In this document: positions 16,641 to 24,856 of the stretch, in pieces
Layout of the letters: each line of letters starts with the position of its first letter
Position numbering within the stretch: the stretch's first letter is position 1
Source of the DNA: Geobacteraceae bacterium
GTDB taxonomy: Bacteria; Desulfobacterota; Desulfuromonadia; Desulfuromonadales; BM103
Length of the DNA stretch: 32,348 bases
Assembly (NCBI GenBank): GCA_024640545.1
Contig: JAHEEU010000008.1
Span: forward strand, 1 to 32,348
Direction: 5' to 3'
Made by a program: the position numbers and the translations under genes
The notes under the pieces: model-generated
Databases searched by the model: none
What the model was told of the DNA's origin: nothing
Seen by the model: only the letters and a program-made list of their open reading frames with translations

Positions 16641-18098
16641 ATGATCATTCAGTGTGAAGCATGCCAGACCCGTTTTCGATTAGCGGCCGAGAAGGTCAAG
16701 CCAGGCGGCACCAAGGTCCGCTGTTCCAAGTGCAAAACGATCTTCACCGTGGTTCCGCCAGCACCTGAACCGGTCGATGAAGCTGTCGATTTCGGCGCTT
16801 TCAACATGGAAAGGGTCACAGAAGACACCCCCGCCGAAGCGGTATCAGCCGCAGAGAGCCAGCGCTCGACTGAGCTTGAGTCCGATCAGGCGGCCAGCCC
16901 GCCATGGCAGCAGGAAAGTTCGACCGAAGACACCGGGTCTGAGACAGGCGGCGAGGCCGACTTCAGCGCCTTCGAAGATGAGATGGGCGGCGATGCCGGA
17001 GCGGGTCGGGAGCTTGCCGATGACTTCGCTTTTGCCGACACTCCACTTTCGACCGGGGACGCCTCGGCCGAGACAGAAACCGCGGGGCCATCAGAGTTCT
17101 CATTCGAGGATGAGGATGACGCCATGGCTTTCAACTTCGACGACACGGAGGAAGAAACCGCACCCGCCGCAACTGAAGATTTCAGGGAGCCGGACGAATT
17201 CTCCTTCGACGACGCTGCTGAGAAATGGGGCGAAGCACCGGCTGACGACGACTCGACATTCGACTTCGATGAACCGCAATTCACGAGCGACAGCTCTCCT
17301 GCGGCCGGGGCAGGGACCTCTGCCGAAGAAGGCGGACTGCATTTCGGGGAGATCGACTTTGCCGGTGATAGCGAGCCGGACACGGCAACGCATTTGCAGG
17401 CTGACGCTGACCTTGCCAAGGACAGCACGGATAGGCATGAGGAGCCTGAGCCCCATCTTCATAAGCCGCACAGCACCAAGCCCTCAGCACGTGACTACGA
17501 TCTCGAAGAGACGATTCTGACACCATCAAGGCCGCAGAAGAAGAAAAGCTCTCTGACACGCATCCTGACCCTCTTGGTATTGCTGCTGGTCGTCCTTGGT
17601 GGAGCCGCCGGCTACCTGTACATGCAAGGGGACCCTCTCAACCTGAGCACGGTCGCCCGTTACCTGCCGTTTCTGAAGGATTACCTGGGTGAGGCGCCCC
17701 CGGCTTCTCCCGGAGACCGCATCGGCATCAATATCACCGGGAGCTCTTATGTAAACGGCAAAGCCGGGCAGATGCTGGTCGTCCAGGGGGCCGCTGTCAA
17801 CAACCACACGGCGACCCGCTCAGCGATCACCATAAAGGGAGTTCTACTCGATGCCCAGGGGAAGAAACTTCTCCAGCAAACCGTTTTCTGCGGCAACAAG
17901 CTCGACGAGGCGGCCTTGAAGTCCATGCCATTTGCTGCCATTGAAGAGGCGATGAACAACCAGTTTGGCGACAGCCTTTCAAACATGAATGTCGCCGCGG
18001 GGGCGTCCATCCCCTTCACCATCGTTTTCCGCAACCTGCCTGCCGGTATCGCCAATATCAATGTTGAGGTTGTCGATTCCAAACCTGGCGCAGGTTGA
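16641..18098 (+). CDS. MJ0042-type zinc-ribbon protein with acidic linker, TM and C-terminal DUF3426-like region
   Basis: MIIQCEACQTRFRLAAEKVKPGGTKVRCSKCKTIFTV; acidic FxFDD-rich middle; TM LTRILTLLVLLLVVLGGAAGYLYM. Confidence 0.85.
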   Translation: MIIQCEACQTRFRLAAEKVKPGGTKVRCSKCKTIFTVVPPAPEPVDEAVDFGAFNMERVTEDTPAEAVSAAESQRSTELESDQAASPPWQQESSTEDTGSETGGEADFSAFEDEMGGDAGAGRELADDFAFADTPLSTGDASAETETAGPSEFSFEDEDDAMAFNFDDTEEETAPAATEDFREPDEFSFDDAAEKWGEAPADDDSTFDFDEPQFTSDSSPAAGAGTSAEEGGLHFGEIDFAGDSEPDTATHLQADADLAKDSTDRHEEPEPHLHKPHSTKPSARDYDLEETILTPSRPQKKKSSLTRILTLLVLLLVVLGGAAGYLYMQGDPLNLSTVARYLPFLKDYLGEAPPASPGDRIGINITGSSYVNGKAGQMLVVQGAAVNNHTATRSAITIKGVLLDAQGKKLLQQTVFCGNKLDEAALKSMPFAAIEEAMNNQFGDSLSNMNVAAGASIPFTIVFRNLPAGIANINVEVVDSKPGAG

Positions 18099-18121
18099 CG
18101 CCAGCAAGGGACAAGAACAGG

Positions 18122-18157
18122 AAAAGGCCGCGCCTGGAACCCCAGGCGCGGCCTTTT
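18122..18157. terminator. Bidirectional intrinsic terminator
   Basis: Perfect 16-bp arms AAAAGGCCGCGCCTGG / CCAGGCGCGGCCTTTT, 4-nt loop. Confidence 0.92.
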
Positions 18158-18183
18158 TCATTTCTGCTCTTATCCAGAGGTGC

Positions 18184-18354
18184 TTAGGGAGCTTCGATTG
18201 CGTCGACAGGGCAGCTGTCAACACAAGCACCACAGTCCGTGCAGAGTGCTGCATCGATCACGTGCTTGTCGCCCTGCTCGCTGATGGCATCAACCGGGCA
18301 AGTGTCTGCACAGGCAGCGCAATTGATACACTCGTCATTAATTGTGTAGGCCAT
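18184..18354 (-). CDS. 2[4Fe-4S] ferredoxin
   Basis: MAYTINDECINCAACADTCPVDAISEQGDKHVIDAALCTDCGACVDSCPVDAIEAP (56 aa), two CxxCxxCxxxCP motifs. Start corrected from the longer ORF. Confidence 0.95.
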   Translation of the reverse strand: MAYTINDECINCAACADTCPVDAISEQGDKHVIDAALCTDCGACVDSCPVDAIEAP

Positions 18355-18637
18355 GGGACTTACCTCCTCTTTAAAGAATTTTGTTCCGACAAACTTTGGG
18401 GATTTTACAGCAACAATCCAGCTGTGTCCAGCGCAAACAGCGCCTGGATTCACCTGAAAAAACTTGCAATTTACGACCCCATACTTTAACCTTTTGCAAC
18501 CTGTTTTATCCCTGCAAAACCCCATAAAATCTGAAGTGATTAAAATTTTTACGCAGCTGAAAAACAAGCTTTAAAACATAATTTCTTTTCTTACGTTGGA
18601 CACAACCTGGAAAAAATAACCTCGAGAGGCGGCGCTT

Positions 18638-19903
18638 ATGGATATTCTGGCACTCAACTGCGGCAGTTCATCAGTGAAATATCAGCTCTACGATTGGCAG
18701 AAAAAAGAGATCGTCGCCAAGGGGATGGTCGAAAGAGTGACGATTGGCGACTCTTTCATAATTCACGAGGTTCCCGGCCGTGACACCTATCGGGAGGAAT
18801 ACGAATGTCCCGACCACAAAGTCGCTATCCACCTGATCATCAAGATCCTGACCGACAATCACTACGGTGTCGTCAGTGACATGAGTCAGATCTCTGCCGT
18901 CGGGCACCGCGTGGTGCATGGCGGCGAGCGGTTCACCTGCTCGGTGCGGATCGACGAAGCGGTCCTCGACGCCATCAAGGCGGTCCAGCACCTGGCCCCC
19001 CTGCACAACCCGCCGAACATTTCTGGAATCGAGGCCGCCCAGTCTGTGCTTCCCGATGTTCCGCACATTGCCATATTTGACACGGCCTTTCACCAGACCA
19101 TGCCTGAGCACGCCTACATCTATCCCCTTCCATACGAATGGTACGAGAAGTACGGCGTCCGCCGCTACGGTTTCCATGGCACCAGCCATCTCTACGTATC
19201 CAAGCGAGCGGCGGTCCTGCTCGGCAAGGACCCGAAAGAGTGCAACATCATTACCATGCATATCGGCAACGGCGTGTCGCACACGGCCATCAAGAACGGC
19301 ATCTCGGTCGACACGTCCATGGGGCTGACCCCCCTCGAAGGGGCGGTCATGGGGACCCGGTGTGGTGATATCGACCCGGCCATCCCGGCGTTTATCATGG
19401 AACAGGAAGGGCTCTCTCCCAAGGAAATCGACAGTGTGCTGAACAAGAAATCAGGCATCCTTGGCATCACCGGGCAATTCACCGATCGCCGTGATGTTAT
19501 CGAGGGGGCTGAAGAGGGTGATATACGTTGTCGCCTGGCTCTCGATATCGAAGCCTACCGCCTCAAGAAGTACATTGGCTCATACGCTGCGGCAACGGGC
19601 GGCATCGACGCCGTGGTGTTCACGGCCGGCGTCGGTGAAATGGGTTGGCTGATTCGCGAGAAGGCGCTTGAAGGGCTGGAGTTCATGGGCATCATCCTCG
19701 ACAGGGAGAAAAACCGCAACACCATGACCCGCAAAGCCGAGACCATGATCACCACCCCCGACTCGCCGGTCAAGGTTTTCGTTATCCCGACCGACGAGGA
19801 GCTGGTTTTCACCGAGGACGTTGTGGCCATCCTCGAAGGGACCTATACCGACCATATGAACTTCAAGTACAGCTTTGCTTCGCAGGACTTTCAGCGCGGC
19901 TAG
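18638..19903 (+). CDS. ackA: Acetate kinase
   Basis: MDILALNCGSSSVKYQLYD, VGHRVVHGGERF, AIFDTAFHQTMP, RYGFHGTSHLYV, HIGNGVS, DTSMGLTPLEG. Confidence 0.97.
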   Translation: MDILALNCGSSSVKYQLYDWQKKEIVAKGMVERVTIGDSFIIHEVPGRDTYREEYECPDHKVAIHLIIKILTDNHYGVVSDMSQISAVGHRVVHGGERFTCSVRIDEAVLDAIKAVQHLAPLHNPPNISGIEAAQSVLPDVPHIAIFDTAFHQTMPEHAYIYPLPYEWYEKYGVRRYGFHGTSHLYVSKRAAVLLGKDPKECNIITMHIGNGVSHTAIKNGISVDTSMGLTPLEGAVMGTRCGDIDPAIPAFIMEQEGLSPKEIDSVLNKKSGILGITGQFTDRRDVIEGAEEGDIRCRLALDIEAYRLKKYIGSYAAATGGIDAVVFTAGVGEMGWLIREKALEGLEFMGIILDREKNRNTMTRKAETMITTPDSPVKVFVIPTDEELVFTEDVVAILEGTYTDHMNFKYSFASQDFQRG

Positions 19904-19957
19904 CCATTCGCCCGGTCTCGACCGAGGCCCGGGGGACGGACGTCCACAATCATCGGA

Positions 19958-20000
19958 GAAACAAGCCAAGGCCGGGACATCCCCGGCCTTGGCTTGTTTC
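19958..20000. terminator. Bidirectional intrinsic terminator between ackA and the convergent coiled-coil gene
   Basis: Perfect 19-bp arms GAAACAAGCCAAGGCCGGG / CCCGGCCTTGGCTTGTTTC. Confidence 0.9.
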
Positions 20001-20068
20001 TCGCGGCCAGTCTTCCGGTCTGTACCTGGACCTTTGCTTCGCGGGCAAAACCGGCGGGGAAAAAGCCG

Positions 20069-22333
20069 TCAAGCTTCCTGAAAATAGCTCTTCAGAGCGC
20101 TTGCGATATTCTCTGCTGCAATCTCCTCCATTTCAAAACCGCTTTTTTTCAGGAAGTTCAAACCTTCAGCAATGGTCTTCTGCAGCGAGGTCTCATCACT
20201 GGGCATGCTGGTCGGCACGCTGACGAGGGTGTGCTTGGTCTTTTTCAGGCGATAGAGCAGGTAGAGTTTTTTCTGCCCTGCGAGGTCCAGCGCGACCAGA
20301 TAGACCATGCAGTATTGGGACGGGTAGCCTTCGAGAGAGATCTGCACGTTAAAAGCCGACTCCCACGCCTTGTAAACCTGCTTGGTCGAAGCGCAGGGCA
20401 GCCCGGGCAGATCCCAGTCGGGGTGAAAGAGAGCACCTTTCTTGGGAGCCGGGCGCAACTCGTGAGGCAAAGGCCGGGATGCAGCTTTCTGCCGGGGCTC
20501 CACAGCCGGTTCGGCCTCCGCAACAGGCTCGGCAGCGTGCCTTTCCCGGCTTTCCGCCTGGGACGGCGACTCGGCAGATTTCCGCTCGGCAAGCTGCTGT
20601 TCAGCCTCTGCAAGAGCCCTGGCCAGCCGGCCCTGCTCCGCACGTTCCCGTTCGAGCCGTTCTACCGCAGATTGCAGTTGCTCCTGAAGCGCCTGCAACT
20701 CTGACTTGCCACTCGCTGCAGTTGCCTGGGCGGATGATTCCCTGGCCGCAGCCTGGCGAAGCGCCTCTTCGAGGGCGTCGATCTGCTCGCGTGCTAGGTG
20801 AAGCGCAGTTTCCAGCTTTTCCTGAGCTTGCCTTTCCAGGTCGAGCAGTTCAGCTTGCCTGTGCAGCTCCGCTGCAAGGGCTTCGATCTCGGCAGCAGTC
20901 TCCGGGGGGCCGGCCGCTTCAGCTATGCGCTCTTCAGCATCTTCTACCGCCCGGGCTAGAGACTTTTTCAACGCCTTGATGCGCTTTTCATTCTGCGCCG
21001 TAGACTCCTCCAGGTGCCGGCGAAGTTGACATTCCTGGTCATACTCATCACGGGCTTTCGTGAGGTCACTGGTGAGCTGCAGATTCCGTTCAGTCAGGTC
21101 GGCCACCTGGTCTGCCAGTCCGGAGCTGTCCCGGTCCAGGGTCTCGCCCTGCTCGACCGCAGCGGCCAGCTCCCTCTCAAGCTCCTCGTTGCGGCCGAGG
21201 GTTTCGTGCAAAGCCTGCCGAACTTCGTCAAGCTGCGTCCGGGCGTCCTCTGTCGCTTCTACAACATCATCTTGGCGACCGGCCTGATCCCTGGTATCGG
21301 CGAGTTCCTTGTCGAGGACTTCGATACGCAATTCGGCCGCCTTGAGGTCTTCGTCCAGGCGGGCTTTCTCAGCCTGCTCTTCGGCCAGCTGCGCCTGAGC
21401 GGTCTCAAGGGATCGACTGGCTTCCTGCAGCTCAGCCTCCAACCCTGCAGTACGCTCATGTGCCACATTGCTGTCCGACACCAGCTGCTGTCGCTCTGCC
21501 AGCGCCGTTGCCGCCTCCTGTTGCACGGATTCCAGTGTACCGCTGAGCTCCTTGACCTGCTTCTGGAGTTGCGCGTTGTTGCGTTTCTGCTTTAACGCTT
21601 TCGCGGAGAGGGTTTCCATCTCCACCAGACTAGCTTCGAGCTCCTGGATACGTTTTTCAGCCGCAGAGGTAATCGACTCACAGATCTCCCTTTGACGGCG
21701 TTCAGCTTCACCAAGAGCCTCGGCCGCGGCCGCCCGTTCCGCCAGTTCATGGACCTGGTCGCGGAGAGCCCGAAGGTCAGCCGCGGCGGCCTCAGCCGGC
21801 TCAAGCAGTTCCTCAAGAAACTGTCTTAATTCCAGGACGCGTTCGTCCTGGCGCGTTTCGCCTCGCAGCCTGTTGGCCGCCTTTTTACCCGCAGCACTGT
21901 CAGGAGCTTTGTCGTGAGTGGCCTGCAGGTCGGCCAGCAGCCGCGCCCTGTCCTGCCGCTGCTTACGGGCTTCGCCAGGCGTTGCCAGACCGGGGAGGTC
22001 CCGCAGAACGACTTCCTGCATGGCCGGGCTCAATTTCAGATTGACATCCTCAAGGTGGAAACCGAGCTGGGCGAGGATCTCTTGGCCATTTTGCCAGATT
22101 GCCTCGGCATCACTGCCCGAGACGGTATAGACCAGGGTCCTTTTGAGGGCTTTGGCATGAAAGGCAATCAGGCATCGTTGAGTCGAATTGTCCAGGTAAT
22201 TGCACAGGGCACTATGAATCTCGAATGCTTCGCGTTCCGGGTCGCCGACAATCACGGGGCCCTTGGACCGACAGAGCTGTTTGATCGCTTGCGCTTCGAC
22301 TTCGAGCAAGCCTTCGTGATCGAAGATGAGCAT
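20069..22333 (-). CDS. Large coiled-coil protein with globular N- and C-terminal regions, function unknown
   Basis: MLIFDHEGLLEVEAQAIKQLCRSKGPVIVGDPE...; central Glu/Ala/Gln/Leu-rich heptad region of several hundred residues; C-terminal FHPDWDLPGLPCASTKQVYKAWESAFNVQISLEGY. Start moved to the internal ATG at 22333. Confidence 0.82.
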   Translation of the reverse strand: MLIFDHEGLLEVEAQAIKQLCRSKGPVIVGDPEREAFEIHSALCNYLDNSTQRCLIAFHAKALKRTLVYTVSGSDAEAIWQNGQEILAQLGFHLEDVNLKLSPAMQEVVLRDLPGLATPGEARKQRQDRARLLADLQATHDKAPDSAAGKKAANRLRGETRQDERVLELRQFLEELLEPAEAAAADLRALRDQVHELAERAAAAEALGEAERRQREICESITSAAEKRIQELEASLVEMETLSAKALKQKRNNAQLQKQVKELSGTLESVQQEAATALAERQQLVSDSNVAHERTAGLEAELQEASRSLETAQAQLAEEQAEKARLDEDLKAAELRIEVLDKELADTRDQAGRQDDVVEATEDARTQLDEVRQALHETLGRNEELERELAAAVEQGETLDRDSSGLADQVADLTERNLQLTSDLTKARDEYDQECQLRRHLEESTAQNEKRIKALKKSLARAVEDAEERIAEAAGPPETAAEIEALAAELHRQAELLDLERQAQEKLETALHLAREQIDALEEALRQAAARESSAQATAASGKSELQALQEQLQSAVERLERERAEQGRLARALAEAEQQLAERKSAESPSQAESRERHAAEPVAEAEPAVEPRQKAASRPLPHELRPAPKKGALFHPDWDLPGLPCASTKQVYKAWESAFNVQISLEGYPSQYCMVYLVALDLAGQKKLYLLYRLKKTKHTLVSVPTSMPSDETSLQKTIAEGLNFLKKSGFEMEEIAAENIASALKSYFQEA

Positions 22334-22388
22334 GTACACCCCCAGGTTATTGCACAGACGGTCGCTGGAGACAAAATGCCATAAATTA

Positions 22389-22418
22389 AGGGCTGATAGC
22401 AAGCAAGCTGTCAGCCCT
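22389..22418 (-). terminator. Candidate terminator downstream of pta
   Basis: AGGGCTGATAGC / GCTGTCAGCCCT arms with one mismatch; followed on the minus strand by TTAATTTATGG. Confidence 0.55.
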
Positions 22419-22461
22419 GAACACGCAAACAATAATTGGCCGATGGCCGGAGTATCTTATT

Positions 22462-23463
22462 TTAGCCCTGGGCCTGTACCGCAGTGATGGCAGCAACCGA
22501 GACGATATCATCGACGGAACAACCGCGCGAGAGATCATTCACCGGCTTGGCAAGGCCCTGGATGATCGGACCGACCGCTTCTGCCCCGGCGACGCGTTCA
22601 ACCAGTTTGTAGGCGATGTTGCCGGCATCGAGGTTGGGGAAGATCAAGGTGTTGGCCATGCCGGCGACGGCGGAACCGGGAGCCTTCTTGGCGCCGACTT
22701 TGGGGAGCAGCGCGGCATCGGCCTGGAGTTCACCATCGATCTGCAGCTGAGGGTCGAGCCCCCTGGCAATTTCAAGGGCCTTGAGGACCTTGTCGCAGTC
22801 TTCATGGCTGGCGCTCCCCTTGGTGGAGAATGAGAGCATGGCAACCCGGGCATCGACGCCGAGGAAGCTCTTGCAGCTGACGGCCGTAGACACCGCGATC
22901 TCCGCCAGAGCCTGGGCATCGGGGTTGGGGTTCACGGCGCAGTCGGCGAAGCAGAGGACACCGTTCTCGCCAAATTCGGGGCTCTTGGTCACCATCAGGA
23001 ACACCGACGACACGGTCTTCATGCCCGGTGCCGTGCCAATCACCTGGAAAGCCGCCCGCAGTACATCGCCGGTGGTGTTGTAGGCTCCGGCGACCATCCC
23101 ACCGGCATCACCTTTACGAACCATCATGGCGCCGAAAAAGAGGTTGTCGTCACCGGTCAGGGTCTCACGGGCCTGCTCCGCCGTCATCCCCTTCTTTGCA
23201 CGAAGTTTTACCAGCTCGGCAACATAAGCATCCAGCTGCGGAGCCCTGTTCGGATCGACGACAGCAACCCCGGTCAGGGAGACACCCAGTTCCCCGGCCT
23301 TGGCTTGCAGGGTGTCGGCATCACCAAGCAGAACGACTTTCGCCAAACCATCCCTGACAATCATTTCCGCTGCCTGGATCATGCGATCGTCATAGCTTTC
23401 CGGGAGGACCACCGTCTGGAGCCTGGCACGGGCTTTTGCTTTAAGCTGGTCAACGAGATGCAT
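22462..23463 (-). CDS. pta: Phosphate acetyltransferase
   Basis: KARARLQTVVLPESYDDRMIQAAEMIVRDGLAKVVLLGD, GMVAGAYNTTGDVLRAAFQVIGTAPGMKTVSSVFLMV, VARVAMLSFSTKGSA-type motif. Confidence 0.96.
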   Translation of the reverse strand: MHLVDQLKAKARARLQTVVLPESYDDRMIQAAEMIVRDGLAKVVLLGDADTLQAKAGELGVSLTGVAVVDPNRAPQLDAYVAELVKLRAKKGMTAEQARETLTGDDNLFFGAMMVRKGDAGGMVAGAYNTTGDVLRAAFQVIGTAPGMKTVSSVFLMVTKSPEFGENGVLCFADCAVNPNPDAQALAEIAVSTAVSCKSFLGVDARVAMLSFSTKGSASHEDCDKVLKALEIARGLDPQLQIDGELQADAALLPKVGAKKAPGSAVAGMANTLIFPNLDAGNIAYKLVERVAGAEAVGPIIQGLAKPVNDLSRGCSVDDIVSVAAITAVQAQG

Positions 23464-23623
23464 ATTTTCCTCCTGCAAACAAGGTTTTAAGAAGTCGGAA
23501 ATATACCGGATGGCCTGGGTATCGTCAACTTTTTTCCCGGGCGCTTGAGTGGATGACCGGCATATTCCATGCTGGCAGTTGCAGAAGGTATTGTACTATA
23601 ATTAAATGTTTTGAAATTGAGGG

Positions 23624-24589
23624 ATGATGACTCCTGAACAACGCCAAAACCGTATAATTACCGGCTTCATTCTGCTGTCGCTGCTCCTGCACCTGCTCCT
23701 GTTGCTGGTACCGAAGAACAAGCTGTTTCCGACGGATATCACGCCGAAGCCCGTCTATGTCGAAGTGCGTCCCACGCAGATACAGGACCGTGAGCTCGAC
23801 CTGCCCATTCGCGAAGAGCTTGAGAAGCCTCGCGAAACACCAGCCAAGCGGCTGGCGGAAAAAGATCAGGTGGTCGAAAAAGAGATGGCCCCCGAAGGCC
23901 AGGACACCGAGGACCGGCAGCAGGCGGTCCTCGCCCCGAAACCGGTGCCCAAGCCTCCTCCCAAGGCCGCCCCACAGCCACAGCCACAGCCACAGCCACA
24001 GCCACAGCCACAGCCATCACCCAAGCCGTCCGCAGAGCCCTCGTCGCAGGAGCCGGCTGAGACCACACCCGCACCGGTCACCCCGGAAGGATGGCAGGCC
24101 AAGCCGGAAAAGAAGTCCCCGGCGGACCTGCCGGATCTGCAGACCCTTACCCAGATTTCACCCGGCACGCTGGCCCAGATTGAGAGCGACTGGCGGCGCA
24201 AGTACCGCGAAGACATTGCCAAGGGCGATACCGTCTGGATGGACACGGAGCAGGACCTGCTGATCTCCTTTATGCGCCGCTTCCGCACCAACATCTACAA
24301 TGTCTGGAACTACCCGACCGAAGCCGCTGAGCGCAACCAGCAGGGGACCTGCCTGCTGCGCATCACGGTCGATCGCGAAGGCAATGTCACCGACGTCCGC
24401 CTGCTGGAAAGCTCAGGCCACCGGGCATTGGATGATGAAGCCATGAACGCTGTCCGCCAGGGCGCAACTTACGGTCCCCTGCCGCGGGCCTACCCAAATC
24501 CAGACCTGAAGATCATGGCCTTCTTCCAGTATCAAATGAGCGGCACCGTCAGACGCACCTACCGACCGCGCCCAGGGCAGATCTATTGA
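23624..24589 (+). CDS. TonB-like energy-transducer/TonB C-terminal domain protein
   Basis: N-terminal TM (IITGFILLSLLLHLLLLLVP), Pro-rich linker (PQ)7, C-terminal GTCLLRITVDREGNVTDVRLLESSGHRALDDEAMNAVRQG. Confidence 0.9.
   Translation: MMTPEQRQNRIITGFILLSLLLHLLLLLVPKNKLFPTDITPKPVYVEVRPTQIQDRELDLPIREELEKPRETPAKRLAEKDQVVEKEMAPEGQDTEDRQQAVLAPKPVPKPPPKAAPQPQPQPQPQPQPQPSPKPSAEPSSQEPAETTPAPVTPEGWQAKPEKKSPADLPDLQTLTQISPGTLAQIESDWRRKYREDIAKGDTVWMDTEQDLLISFMRRFRTNIYNVWNYPTEAAERNQQGTCLLRITVDREGNVTDVRLLESSGHRALDDEAMNAVRQGATYGPLPRAYPNPDLKIMAFFQYQMSGTVRRTYRPRPGQIY
23972..24013 (+). repeat. Hexanucleotide repeat (CCACAG)7 encoding (PQ)7
   Basis: Seven consecutive exact CCACAG units. Confidence 0.97.
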
Positions 24590-24655
24590 GCCACCACTGC
24601 CTCAACCTTGGCAAGGCAATGGCCTTTTCAACATTTGTTGACCTCGTTAAGCGAC

Positions 24656-24732
24656 TTAGGGGTCAGGTCTACACATTTCACAAAAATTGCATTTTATGCA
24701 AAAAGAGTGAAATGTGTAGACCTGACCCCTAA
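24656..24732. mobile_element. 77-bp palindromic element with perfect 26-bp arms (REP/RAYT- or MITE-like, non-autonomous)
   Basis: TTAGGGGTCAGGTCTACACATTTCAC ... GTGAAATGTGTAGACCTGACCCCTAA, exact reverse complements, with nested TTGCAT-TTT-ATGCAA in the spacer. Confidence 0.65.
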
Positions 24733-24796
24733 ACACGGTAGGAGACTCAAGAAAGCCGTCGCACGCAACTCCGGAACGACGCAGTCGGTAAAATGA

Positions 24797-24827
24797 GCGG
24801 GGACGATCTTGGCAAGATCGTCCCCGC
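24797..24827. terminator. Intrinsic terminator downstream of gcvPB
   Basis: Perfect 14-bp arms GCGGGGACGATCTT / AAGATCGTCCCCGC, 3-nt loop. Confidence 0.75.
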
Positions 24828-24856
24828 GGTTTGTTCTTCACATCTTGCGCCAGGTG

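Noticed and set aside
24608-24841. Small ORFs (61-62 aa) overlapping the inverted repeat on both strands
   Set aside because: They are created by the palindrome itself and the adjacent terminator region, with no family resemblance.
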